DNA of 64,000 nucleotides from Trichaptum fuscoviolaceum (Eukaryota; Basidiomycota; Agaricomycetes; Hymenochaetales; Trichaptaceae), in assembly GCA_910574455.1 (NCBI GenBank), contig CAJSYZ010000003.1:1860001-1924000 (forward strand), written 5' to 3'. A program made the position numbers and the translations under genes. Below are positions 43,633-54,637 of this stretch, one piece after another (within the stretch, counting starts at the first letter, position 1; every line of letters begins with the position of its first letter). Under the pieces are notes generated by a model. That model searched no databases, was not told the origin of the DNA, and was given only the letters and a program-made list of their open reading frames with translations.

Positions 43633-44726
43633 TTACCAATCACTGGAAAAAAAGTGTATAAGATAACTATGATTTGCAAAAAATGTGCAGACTTACCCTC
43701 CTCCATCTCCCCCTCCATCTCCACCGCCATCTCCACCACCATCACCTCCCCAACCACCGCCATCCCTTAAAAATGGGACAATTAGTCAACATATGAAGAA
43801 AGAGAGAAAAAACTGCTTACCCTCCCCCATCTCCTCCATCTCCTCCTCCGTCTCCCCCGTCAAGTGCCTCACCGAGCAAGACACCACCAAGAAGGCCCGC
43901 ACCGCCTGAGCAAGAAGAGAAGAAATTTTGGAGTAAGAATGACTATCATCACGAAAGCATTCCACCAGTGACGTACCAGCAGCTACAGCAGTACCCATAC
44001 CGCCAAATCCGCTCTTCTTCGGTGGCGCCTGCTCTTGCGCATAAATGACCTGCGGCTGCGCGGGACTGTGTCCGCCAAAGAAGCCGCGACTGTCCTGTTG
44101 GGGTGGGCCGCCGTAGTATCCACCACCACCTCCATAGCCTGGTCCTGGGCTATACCCTGGTCCAGGACTGTATCCGCCACCTCCGCCATAACCTCCACCG
44201 TATCCTCCACCATAGCCCCCACCGTATGCATGGGGAGGTGGACCACCGCCCCATTGGCCAGGGGCTGACCCTCCCTGGTTGTAATACCCCGGAGGACCGT
44301 TACCACCGCCGTACCCCTGAGGCGCGGGCGAAGAGCCCCAACCACGGTTCTCTGGGCGGCTGCCCTGGTTCGGCGGAGGAGGTCCTTGTGGGGGCGTGAA
44401 GCTGTTCATGGGTGGCGGAGGCATGGGTCCCAGTGGGTGGGTCCATGATGAGCGAGGGGGGTTCTCGCGAGTGTTAACGTAAAACCTAGGAGATGCGGAA
44501 TTGACTTGAGTGTTCTGAGTTGTTATTACTAGCACTAAATGACTGTACCATGCTCTGTTGCTGAAGAAACCAACGAAGACAGTCATGGCTATCAGTACAT
44601 CGTAAGTGTCTAATGAATCAGAAAGACGACGACGTACTTGTTGTCCCATTGCTGAATCCATCCCGGAGGCAATTCGCGTCTGTCGGGATTCTGTGGGGGT
44701 TCACCACTTTGCGATGGCGCCGACAT
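43633..44726 (-). CDS. WW-domain Pro/Gly-rich protein WW-1
   Basis: Five exons: 44726-44638, 44485-43977, 43905-43821, 43765-43697 and 43642-43633 (253 residues). One WW domain (LPPGWIQQWDNKFYVNTRENPPRSSWTHPLG, Trp25 region) is split by intron 1 between DNK and FYVN. It is followed by Pro-rich and GGGYGGGY-type repeats, then RGFFGGHSPA and VAAGGAGLLGGVLLGEALDGGDGG, a glycine-zipper-like hydrophobic helix and Gly-Asp tail. The last three exons each encode copies of a GD(G)WGGDGG unit and the last is only 10 bases. A clear paralogue of WW-2 at 48186. WW domains bind PPxY/proline motifs; the product itself is also proline-rich. Function is unknown. Confidence 0.8.
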
Positions 44727-47700
44727 CGTGTCCGTATATGAGACTAAGACCTGAGATATGCTGGTGCTGGTACTGAAGCACTTGTGCAAGCGCCTGTTCT
44801 CAATCCCTCAGCCTGCAACTGTGAGCATAAGAATGATACAATCACAACCCCAATTCTAAGTTAAGATCACTACGCACCTTCAGTTAAAGACTATACTTTA
44901 CTCAAGCTAGCGCGATATCACAGAAGGGGTTTGTCGGCCTGTGAGAGCGATTGTTCGCAATCGATGAAAAGCGACGCTCTATATATCATTGCAGGAGCAG
45001 CCGCCGCAGTGCCGGTCAGCAGGCTATGTGTAGTCATCCACAGGGTACAACGCACATACCCACACAGTATATATGTAGCCATCAGATGGGCTATCGCTAC
45101 ACTGAGTACATGCACGGCCTAAAACCGCATTGCTCTTGATTCGAGAACATACAACATTACTTGCGATGGCAGAATCTGACATACATCGAAGTTCGTTAAG
45201 TATATGTACGGTCGCATTTCGGAAGGTCTGAGGCATTTTTCTTACCTTCGGTAAAATGGACTGGCAAAAATCCCCCACAAAGAAAGGGACTGTCCTTAGA
45301 AATTGTGATTGAGAATAGCTAAGCACTGCGGCGTCGCAGCGGCGAGCTAGCAGCTTCTCTCTGATATGGTTTGCATTGCCTTCGCAAAACCCACGCAAAA
45401 CATCTTCTCTGAAGAGTCTCTTCGAGAGTTTCTGAAGCGGCCTTCTTGACATCGAATTGCGAAAAGAAGTTCGGATATATTGCAATGGGAGCAGAAAATG
45501 GTGTAGAAGTTGTAACGTTGAACAGCCTGAGCACAACGCTTGCCAGTGCAACATAATAATGATTTCAAGTTAAGCCAAAATTAGTTCGAAGTTCGGAATT
45601 CAAGTTTCCCACGACTACTAGTACTAGTGCAAGTTACTACTGCAAAATGTATTTATTTTATAAAATCAGCCGTCCGGATAATTGGAGGACAAGACTCACC
45701 TATGCTGACTTGAATATCCTGAGAGCCGAGTCGATGAGGTCGGTATTTCTTGATTAAGTACAACTTTCGATTCTAAGAAACTGTAAGTTCAGAGAGATAT
45801 CAGAGTGCACACCAGCCGGTCGGTCATCGGAGGTCAATCTCTATCCAAGCCCTCGTATCCCACGTGTGAGGGCCATTAAACCATAAGTATATCAGTCTTG
45901 ACTGTCGTGCATTGGGGGGCTGGATGAGGTGGCGGACATCGGCGTCTGCCTCTGTCCCCGAGCACACCGTGACTCGCCCAGAACAAAACAACCAGCCCCG
46001 AAGCATCTGTTTGTTCGGCGCAAACTCAGAGGGTATAAAGGAGTGCCACACTGGTCGTCGAAGCCCTACCTCCTCTTGATGTCCCACATCCATCACCGTC
46101 GCCTTTCGCCTTCGCCGAAGACGCCCTACGGGTAGTCCCGCCGATTCCCGACATCGGTATGCTCGCACTCTCCCGTAGGGCCTACATTATCTCCTGGGTA
46201 CTTCACGTCATGAATGTACGCTGTCATGGTAGCACTGGCAATGCCGCCCTCTGTACAGTGGGACACATGACTGAAGACGGCCGTCGGTCCCCTGCATCAA
46301 GCAGGGCAACATACCCGATCGGCGGCCACCCCGAACTCCCAAGCCGCGTCTGCATGCTCGGTTTCGTGGAATGTAGAGTGCCGAATCTCCTGGGGGAAGC
46401 GGTCTCTGCGGCGGGGAAACATGCGTAGAATTAGGTAGAATTAGTGTTCTGGATGGTGGTGGAGCGAGTCCTATCCTCGCTACCGGGAGGTTTTCGCGAC
46501 TAGCTTGACCCAAACGGGTCTAAACTTGGGTGCCGGTCATCCCCCCAAGGCTTGCGCTTTTTCCCCTCCCCATCCTGCCTTCGATGGCGAGAACTTTTTT
46601 TTTTTTTTTGCGGGGACAAAGAAACAAATCCCACAACCGCATCTTATTTGTGTGATCGTAAGCCTGAGAGTGAAAAGCGGCTAACACACCCAATTTCAAA
46701 AAGGGTTGTGTGCGATACGTGGTCTGTAGCTGTCTGATTCCTTGCGTAATGAGAAGTCAGAATCGTGATGACCGGGAAATGGAGCTGACAGATGCTGGCG
46801 TAGACTGAAGTCATTATCTAAATAATAATGCATGGAGGTTACACGTCCACGAACCTCAAATGTGACACTCTCCGAAGAACGGGAGCCTATGAGACTGCTG
46901 AACGCATCGACACCATGTAGATCTGCTTTTTCTCTTCGGAATAGGGTATGAAGAGCCGCCAGCGACTATCCCCAGTCAAGCCATCGTCCCAGCCACCAGC
47001 TTCAGCAGCCGGCGATAGTGACATGACAAAACCGCGTCCAATTGTGTGAGCTTGAAATATCGACAGGATTTTCTTCCCCTCACCGATCTTGCAAAGTCCC
47101 ACATCGCAGGAGCAGAAGTCTCGCGTAGACGATAGTGACTTCAGCACATGTCGCCAGTTCTTTCGCTCGCTAGCAACTCTACCGAGGTCTGATACACTGG
47201 ATAGGCCCACGGTACTAGCACGCACTGAGCAACTGTCAGTAGACTCCGTACCATCGACTTTCAAGTAGCAATGCGGCAGCTCGTGTTCACGATGAACTTT
47301 GGGCGAACCCAACGCCAACTTGAAATTCGTATGCTAATGAAATCCGGCAAGAAATAGAAGCAAAGCAGATAAGATATGGAAAATAAGGAAAACAGCTGCA
47401 AAGCACCGAAGTGAACCGTGTAAAGAGGTGCAGGTTGAATACTACAGTAAGCAGTGACGGCGAAACTTCGGACTAACTTCAGAAGCGTCACTGGCAGTGT
47501 CTCACGCAAACTCGAACTTCGAATTCAACGCCAGTGTCCCTCTTGTTGTATGTTCGCCATAGAATAAACATCATATTTCCATCGTGTTCCTTCATTCTAT
47601 GGACTTTAGCTGCTGCCGTGCCTTCGTAAAGCCTACCATCTCCGGACAAGACACAAAAGAGGATATACTGTATAGACTGGCACGGATATCAAACGTTCCT

Positions 47701-48185
47701 GCGAAGCCTGTGATCTGCTGTTGAGTCTTTCTTCTTGCTTGCTGCGATAGGCTGTACGGGGCACTATGATTCTTGATCATCACAATATCTGCGTAGAAAT
47801 GGAGACAGTAGAAGCATCTGGATAGACACCCTGTGAACACAGCCCGCCGGCTGCGGCGACATTATATATCGGGCGACTGCCCTTATCGATCACGAAGTCT
47901 TTCTCCCTACCTTGTTACTTGCCAACGAAGGCATTCAGCCAGAGGTAGCTCGTGTTGCTAACCACCTGAGATCCTAGGTGCGTATAAGTAAAGCTCTGGC
48001 ACTGCTGATTCTCGTCCAAGACGTCTGACTTCATAGTGCAAGCACAGAGAAGGGACATATATCCAGCCACAGCGAACGGCACGAACGCTAGCTGCATTTT
48101 CAATCAGTACAAACGCCAGAACGAGCACGAAGACGGCATCGAACATATAAGAACCGCAAACGCAAGCACACTCACAAAGTGTACA
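44727..48185. other. 3.4-kb interval between divergent WW-1 and WW-2
   Basis: No gene can be supported. Longest frames (reverse 45024-45554, reverse 46887-47318) have no recognisable family and no splice-consistent partners. Visible landmarks: a nested hairpin at 46123-46181 (10-bp outer stem GCCCTACGGG/CCCGTAGGGC) and a poly-T run near 46591-46606. Confidence 0.4.
46123..46181. repeat. Nested inverted repeat
   Basis: GCCCTACGGG at 46123-46132 pairs with CCCGTAGGGC at 46172-46181. Inside, CCGAT and ATCGG near 46141-46156 form a second stem. No element boundary or target duplication seen. Confidence 0.4.
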
Positions 48186-49265
48186 ATGTCTGCGCCGCCA
48201 GCGTATGGAAGTAATGAGCCCCCGCAGAACCCGGACAGGCGTGAGCTGCCTCCGGGTTGGATACAACAGTGGGATAACAAGTATGTTCTCTTTTTCTTTT
48301 TTTTTCTCTATATCAGTACAAGCACTAACCCTATTCTCTTCCTCTACATCAGCTACAAAGCATGGTCTGTCCTCCATTTCGTACTGTCTTCAACATACCA
48401 GTCATCCCTAAACTATGTAACCTAGGTTCTACGTGAATACCCGCGAAAATCCACCGCGCTCGTCCTGGACACACCCACTCGGACCTGCTCCCCCGCCTCC
48501 GAGCAATAACTTCGCACCGCCCCCAGGCCCTCCGCCACCAAACCAGGAGAACCGAGGATGGGGTTCTTCACCTGCGCCTCCGCACCCGAACCCAGGCTAC
48601 GGCGGCGGCCCGGGGTACTATAACCAGGGAGGACCGCCACCCGGTCAGTGGGGCGGGAGCCCTCCTCCGCATCAAGGATACGGCGGAGGGTACGGCGGCG
48701 GGGGGTATGGACCCGGACCCGGGTTTGGAGGACCGAGTCCTGGACCCGGATACGGCGGTGGATATTATGGCGGCCCACCTCCGCAAGATAATCGCGGTTT
48801 CTTCGGCGGCCATAGCCCTGCGCCCGCACCCCAGCCGCAGGTCGTTTATGTTCAGGAGCAAGCGCCACCGCGGAAGAGCGGTGGGATGGGCATAGGCACT
48901 GCTGTCGCTGCCGGTGCGTATTAGTTTCTTTCATTCTTCTTTCAATTATCAAAATGAAGATTTTTGTCCCCCATTGCTGTCAAAATAATCTTTGCTTATG
49001 ACACTTGTTTTCCTCAGGTGGTGCAGGCTTACTGGGTGGCGTTTTGCTCGGCGAGGCCCTTGACGGTGGAGATGGAGGGTGAGTTCTCAATCTCGCTTTT
49101 CCTTACCTGACTCTCATGGTTCGTATACAGTGATGGCGGGGACTGGGGAGGGGACGGTGGAGACGGAGGGTAAGCGGACATTCTACTTGAATCTTCAGTA
49201 GCCTCATATACTGATACATGTGCACTTGATGCAGTGATTGGGGAGGAGACGGAGGAGACTTCTAA
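48186..49265 (+). CDS. WW-domain Pro/Gly-rich protein WW-2
   Basis: Five exons: 48186-48280, 48426-48913, 49018-49078, 49131-49169 and 49235-49265 (237 residues). Same architecture and same intron positions as WW-1: WW domain LPPGWIQQWDNK|FYVNTRENPPRSSWTHPLG, Pro/Gly-rich middle, RGFFGGHSPA, KSGGMGIGTAVAAG, AGLLGGVLLGEALDGGDGG. The last three introns are all phase 2 and fall after GG of a Gly codon, so each of the last two exons starts by completing Gly and then reads Asp. The end is DWGGDGGDF-stop. Divergent from WW-1 and convergent with WW-3. The first intron is long for this window (145 bases). Confidence 0.8.
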
Positions 49266-49879
49266 ACATATTCGAAAGCAACAACAACAACAACAACATA
49301 TGTACAGCTGAGCTTCAAGTTTTTTAGTTTCTTGTAACCCTATATTCGGTTCCTTCCATCTCTTTCGCGGATGTTGCATAACTAATTATTGGAGAATTCT
49401 ATGACTTGTTCTTTCAGTTAACGCCAAAGAAGCGTGGTTAGTGTTCTGCTGATCAACCACTCGTAAGAAATTTCTCACATCTTGGATTTCTTACGTTGCT
49501 GAAGAAATCTATGCAATCATTACCCAAAGACTTCCTTTATTATAGCTTATAGATACTATGTAGAGAGCTGTGGCTTGAATTCACGCTCGTATTTAGCGAA
49601 GGTCTAGAGTCAAAAGCCCTGGCCTTCTCTACATATGCGATTGTGAACATGGGTTGTAGACCACTCGGAGAGATTGGCAGCGACAAGTTAGAAAAGTGCT
49701 TCTTCGAAAATAAGTATGGATATATTTCAATGGTAGTCAATACAAATGCCCACTAGATCACAATGCGTAAGGACACAGAAGCATTATGCGACAACAAAAG
49801 ATCGACATGAAGATGACGGCAAAATAAATATTTACAAAATGAAGATGATCCAAAAAAAATTAAACGGAAAACGGAAGCA
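49266..49879. other. Intergenic between convergent WW-2 and WW-3
   Basis: 3' flanks; a short CAA run at 49278-49300. No coding exon seen. Confidence 0.4.
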
Positions 49880-52800
49880 CTAATTCCCGAAGAGACTTGT
49901 ACCTGTGCCAGCAGCTGCGCCAGCACCCAGCGCGCCCCCAAGGAGCATTCCGCCCAGCTTGACCGCGCCAGTCACCGCAAGTTTTCCAAGCTGCTGTTTC
50001 GCGGCATTCGATAGCGTAGACGACCCTCCCGCCGCATTCACTTGCTGTGACGGGCGGGCCTGATGCGTTTGATACGCATGATGTGCCTGATAGGTCTGAG
50101 GGAGATGCTGCTGGTGAAGGAGCGACGCAGCAGCTTGGGTGTGGTGCGCCTGGTGCTGATGCCAAACACCGTGTTGCCCGTGGTTTGGGAATTGATGTGG
50201 CTGAGGTGGCATGTCGTTCAAGAAAGGTTGTCCGTAAGTCGAAGGACCGCTGCCCGGGTGCGGTGCACCGGCCTGACTTGGATGGGACAAAGGCACTTGG
50301 CCATTAGGACCAGGCCCAGCGCTGGGATGTCCAGTATGCTGCTGCTGTTGGTGTTGCTGGTGTTGTTGCTGCTGCTGTGAGGGTTGCTGTGAAGGTGCGG
50401 ATCCCGGAGTAGAAGGTTGATTATGCGCGGGACTAAACGAGCCAGGAGCCGCTTGTCCTTGATGAGGAAACTGCTGTGGAGGAGATGCAGAAGGTTGACC
50501 GAATGAACTCGGACCAGAACTTGGATTTCCGGTATGTTGCGGATGCTGCTGGTGAGGTGCAGTCCCTGGCATCGTGAACCCTGGAGCAGGCTGATTATGC
50601 GTAGGAGGAACGGACGATCCAGGGGCCGTAGACGCCTGATGCGCTTGATGAGGGGAATGTTGCTGGGATGGGCTGTGTGAGCTTGGTCCAGTCTGGTGCT
50701 GTTGCGAATGCGGGGAGCTTGGGTGGTTTGAATGTGAAGGGAATTGCTGATGAGGATTCTGCTGACTTTCAGGCTGATAGAACGAGCTCGCACTTCCATT
50801 GTTATTCTGGTTTGGCGAAGGCTGTTGACCGCCACCTGGCTGCTGGTAGAAGGAGTTCGCACTTCCTCCGGCCGCGGACTGTGAGTGCTGTTGACCACCT
50901 TGTTGATAGTACGAGTTCGCGTGTCCCCCGGATTGCGGAGTCGGCTGATGTTGTTGCTGCTGCTGCTGCTGCTGACTCTGACTCTGATTACCTTGCTGAA
51001 AGAACGAACTCGCACTCCCGGGGCCCGACCCTGTGTTTCCCGTGGTAAACCCCCCTCCAGCTCCATTCTGACCTGTATTCACGCCTTGTCCTGGCCCACC
51101 ACCTCCAAACGCCCCTCCCAACGGATTCGTCCCTGCGCCTAACCCATATTGCCCGCCCAGCATTGCCTGCATCGCCTGCTGTTGCGCCTGCATCTGCTGC
51201 TGCTGAAGCTTCTGGTAGAACTCCATCTGCGCCTGGGTTTGATGCTGCCCCATCTGCGCCGCTTGCTGGTAGATTTTCAGCTGTGCCTCCATCTGCTGCT
51301 GCTGCGTCTGAGCGGCCTGCTGACTGATTTTGATCTGCTCCTGCATCTGGTGCTGTTGAAGTTTCTGCGCCATGTGCTGGATCTGCTCCAGCTGGTGCGT
51401 ATAGTCGTGTTGTTGCTGTGACTGCCCCTGTTGTGTCTGCTGATTTAGCTGGTCCATCTGGTCCTGATAAGCCTGCGATGGATCGTACCCGCCGCTCCCG
51501 CCGTCCGTGTTGAACTGGCTATAATCGAAGCCCGAGTTAACGTTGCTCGTATCGAATGACGAAGGGTCGAACCCGCCGTAGGAGCTTGGGTCTACCGCAA
51601 ACGTATTTGGGTTCGTCGTGAATGCACCCGAATCCCCACCATTGAAGTCCCCGCCTCCGAAGTCTGCTCCTCCACCAAAGTCCCCTCCACCGCCTCCAAA
51701 ATCCCCAGCCCCTCCTCCAAAATCTATGCCACCGCCGCCGCTATCTCCTCCGGAAAACATCCCGCTCACCAAATCGCCAATGCCGCTGCCGATGTCCAGG
51801 CTTCCGAACACAGAGGCCGTTGGGTCGCCGTTCACGACGGTGTTCAGCACTGCTGCACCAGCGAGGCCCGCAAGACCGCCCAGCATGGCGTTCCGGACCG
51901 TGTTGGAGCCCCCGCCAGAGCCAGAGGAGAACAGACCCCGATCCTGCGGTTGCTGCTCGCCATTCCCATTCGGCGCGAATCCCCGCGTCTCCGTGACTGG
52001 TGGTCCAGATGGCTGCATCTGAGGCTGAGATGGGGTCTGGAATGGAGGGGACTGCGCGAACGATTGCGTCTGAGGTCCGGTCCCGGGTGGTAGAGAGTTC
52101 GGCGTCCCGAAAGGCGCATGACCAGGAGGGCTTGTCGATGGAGGGCCTGCCATGGTAGGTCCAAGTCCAGGAGGGGCCGAACCGTATGGGCCTTGTGGTT
52201 GAGGTGGGATTTGAGATGGCTGTACGAATCCTCCAGGACCTGCGCTGGGATTCGAGGGATACGATGAACCTACACGTTCACCGATTGACGGAGGAGAAAT
52301 AGGCCCAGAGGATTGGGTTCGTCTGTTAGGAAGCGGAGGGGGAGGACCACCGGATGGCATTGGGTTTACAGTTGCGTTAGGCATAGTCATTGCTGGTGTT
52401 GAGCTTGGCGCACCCGGCGGCGCAGTTGCGAGGGTAGTAAGCATCGGAGTCGCACCAGGTGTTGTGCCCGCCCCCGAACTGGGACTTTGGGATGAATGGC
52501 TCCATGCCTGCTCAGGGCTCTGAGGGTACCCAGCGCCAACGCGTGCTTCTACACTTCGCGGGGGGGCATACGACCGCCTTTGTGGAAGCGCAGGAGGTGC
52601 TGGCGATGGAGTAGATCCACTTGGCTGAGGTGACGAGGTAGTATTCGTTGCCTGCGCTGCAACCGTAGTGTACATCGGGGCCGCGTTCGTACTCGCCAAA
52701 GGTGATGCGGTTGGCATCGACATCGCCACTTCAGGCTGCGTCGATAGCGAATGCCGATGGTTTACCGTTCCCCTAGGCGGGAGCGCGGGGAAGGGGTTAC

Positions 52801-54637
52801 CTCCTACACCCGGGGCGGTCGAGGAAGTATACGGAGTTCTACCAATCCCAGACGCTCCATTCGCCATTGCAACATTTGTGGGATACATCGATTGAGCGTT
52901 TCCAATCGACATACGCGGACCACCTACAGATGCACGCGCACCAGATGGTCTGCGAGGGCCGCTTGGAGTGATTGCACTTTCGCTGGGAGTGCGCCTCGAG
53001 TGCGAATACAAGGAGCTAGGCTGGATGATTGTCGCCCGGCCTGGATGGACGGGGGGAGCAACAACTTCGCGTCGGGCTGGCTGATTTACACTGGGGGCGT
53101 TCTCATTCCCGGCCGCAGGCGGGGAAAGCGGAGGGGAAGTGGGAAAAGGCGGTGGTGGGGGCGACGTAGGGGGAGACGCAGATAATGGGACAGTTAGCGG
53201 AGGTTGCGAAGCAGTGGAAGGCGATACTTCATCAGCAGCTACGGCGGGTGATGGGTTGCGTAGGATGGTAGGTTGACTTCCCAAAGGATTGCTTGGAGAA
53301 TCACCCCGGTCGCCAGCTGTAGATGGATTTGGTACCTGCACAGTAGGGCGCGCCGAATCGAAATCAAACGCCGGAGGCTCTTCTGTCAAATTCCCCGACT
53401 CGTTCCCATCATCAATGATGCCTCCTTGGTCATCCAAGTTGACAGTATTGTCTCCTACGAGCGTATACGTAGGCAGAGTCGGCCGCCTCGCAAGCCCCCC
53501 AGGACCCTCGCCATGCTCCAGTCCCATCCTGCCCAAGGCCTCCAAAGCAGCATCAACATCGGCATCCTCTGCTTCCTGCCAACGCGAAGGTGATTCCGTT
53601 CGTGGCGGGTTTGGACTAGATATACGTTCCGGGGGTGCAACCGTCGAAGGGGAGGTACTCGACGTGGTAGGTAGAGGTTCAGATGTGGTGCTAGATGGAG
53701 GATTGTCTGCGGAGTGGATTGGTGCGGATGGAGGTAGTTCAGGAGGTGAATGAGGTGGCTGAGCTGGTTCGATTACAGGATGATCGACGGGGGGATTCTG
53801 AATAGGAGGATTCTGAACAACAGGATTCTGTGGACCTGCAGCGGAAGGAGGCAGAGGCGGGGGTTCTTCGTACGCCGGTGAAGCATATGTTGCTTGTTGA
53901 TTTTGCGACACGTCTGGCGGCGGAACATATGAAAGCTCGTAGAGTGTATTACCCTGACCCTGTGCATATTGAGGTGTCTGAGGTTGATACATCTGCTGAA
54001 TCTGCTGCTGCGCGTACTGGCGCGATTGTCGACGCGGATGTAACGGAGGCGGAGAAACAGGAGTTCGTCTTTGAGTTTCAAGCTGATCTACCTGCACGCT
54101 CGGGCGAGCCTGAGGAGCAAATGGAGGAGTCTGTGCTGGGACCGCGTATGCTGCAGAGCCTCCTGATGAGTGGTACCCACCCTCACCAGTACCGTATCCA
54201 TGATTAACACCGGAAGGTGGTTCTCCCCCACCCATCCGACCCTCCGATTGATATGTGTCGATGGGCGGAGGGGGTCCCCGTACCGGAGCACTAGTCTGTC
54301 CCAGCGTACTTAATGCCGTGGGCGCAGGCGGTGGCAGCATAGGAGAAGACACTTGTACACCTGAGCTTGCATAAAGCTGCTGGGCGAAGCTCATGCCACT
54401 CCTCTGACCACTGGTCGTCGAACGAGCAATGACAGGACCCATAGGGTGAACAAAAGACTTGCGCGGTGGGTTCTCATTGTAATTCATATAAAACCATTTC
54501 CCGCGTCTGCGTGCACGATGAGCTGGCGAGCAACGATCACATCGAAAAGGAACATGAACGTACGTCGAGTCATAGTGTTCACTCCAGTTTGGAGGTAACG
54601 TCCTACTGTCCGGATTGACAGGCGATCCCGGAGGCAT
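49880..54637 (-). CDS. Large WW-domain, Pro/Gln/Gly-rich low-complexity protein WW-3
   Basis: Exons 54637-54564 and 54506-49880 (about 1566 residues). The WW domain LPPNWSEHYDSTRGKWFYMNYNENPPRKSFVHPMGP is formed by removing a 57-base GT-AG intron at the same place as in WW-1 and WW-2. Because 57 is a multiple of three and has no stop, the unspliced frame is also open (1585 residues). After the WW domain come ~850 residues rich in Pro/Ser/Thr, an NAMLGGLAGLAGAAVLNTVV helix, a Gly-Asp-Phe repeat (GDFGGGG units near 51620-51720), a Gln-rich probable coiled coil (51150-51430), ~400 Gln/Gly/Ser/Pro residues of prion-like composition, and a final glycine-zipper helix KLGGMLLGGALGAGAAAG. Function is unknown; composition suggests a scaffold or condensate protein. 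Confidence 0.78.
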   Translation of the reverse strand: MPPGSPVNPDSRTLPPNWSEHYDSTYVHVPFRCDRCSPAHRARRRGKWFYMNYNENPPRKSFVHPMGPVIARSTTSGQRSGMSFAQQLYASSGVQVSSPMLPPPAPTALSTLGQTSAPVRGPPPPIDTYQSEGRMGGGEPPSGVNHGYGTGEGGYHSSGGSAAYAVPAQTPPFAPQARPSVQVDQLETQRRTPVSPPPLHPRRQSRQYAQQQIQQMYQPQTPQYAQGQGNTLYELSYVPPPDVSQNQQATYASPAYEEPPPLPPSAAGPQNPVVQNPPIQNPPVDHPVIEPAQPPHSPPELPPSAPIHSADNPPSSTTSEPLPTTSSTSPSTVAPPERISSPNPPRTESPSRWQEAEDADVDAALEALGRMGLEHGEGPGGLARRPTLPTYTLVGDNTVNLDDQGGIIDDGNESGNLTEEPPAFDFDSARPTVQVPNPSTAGDRGDSPSNPLGSQPTILRNPSPAVAADEVSPSTASQPPLTVPLSASPPTSPPPPPFPTSPPLSPPAAGNENAPSVNQPARREVVAPPVHPGRATIIQPSSLYSHSRRTPSESAITPSGPRRPSGARASVGGPRMSIGNAQSMYPTNVAMANGASGIGRTPYTSSTAPGVGGNPFPALPPRGTVNHRHSLSTQPEVAMSMPTASPLASTNAAPMYTTVAAQATNTTSSPQPSGSTPSPAPPALPQRRSYAPPRSVEARVGAGYPQSPEQAWSHSSQSPSSGAGTTPGATPMLTTLATAPPGAPSSTPAMTMPNATVNPMPSGGPPPPLPNRRTQSSGPISPPSIGERVGSSYPSNPSAGPGGFVQPSQIPPQPQGPYGSAPPGLGPTMAGPPSTSPPGHAPFGTPNSLPPGTGPQTQSFAQSPPFQTPSQPQMQPSGPPVTETRGFAPNGNGEQQPQDRGLFSSGSGGGSNTVRNAMLGGLAGLAGAAVLNTVVNGDPTASVFGSLDIGSGIGDLVSGMFSGGDSGGGGIDFGGGAGDFGGGGGDFGGGADFGGGDFNGGDSGAFTTNPNTFAVDPSSYGGFDPSSFDTSNVNSGFDYSQFNTDGGSGGYDPSQAYQDQMDQLNQQTQQGQSQQQHDYTHQLEQIQHMAQKLQQHQMQEQIKISQQAAQTQQQQMEAQLKIYQQAAQMGQHQTQAQMEFYQKLQQQQMQAQQQAMQAMLGGQYGLGAGTNPLGGAFGGGGPGQGVNTGQNGAGGGFTTGNTGSGPGSASSFFQQGNQSQSQQQQQQQQHQPTPQSGGHANSYYQQGGQQHSQSAAGGSANSFYQQPGGGQQPSPNQNNNGSASSFYQPESQQNPHQQFPSHSNHPSSPHSQQHQTGPSSHSPSQQHSPHQAHQASTAPGSSVPPTHNQPAPGFTMPGTAPHQQHPQHTGNPSSGPSSFGQPSASPPQQFPHQGQAAPGSFSPAHNQPSTPGSAPSQQPSQQQQQHQQHQQQQHTGHPSAGPGPNGQVPLSHPSQAGAPHPGSGPSTYGQPFLNDMPPQPHQFPNHGQHGVWHQHQAHHTQAAASLLHQQHLPQTYQAHHAYQTHQARPSQQVNAAGGSSTLSNAAKQQLGKLAVTGAVKLGGMLLGGALGAGAAAGTGTSLFGN

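Noticed and set aside
45024..45554. 176-codon reverse-strand frame
   Set aside because: Cys/Leu/Ser-rich composition without a family, no neighbouring exons, and several overlapping frames of similar length.
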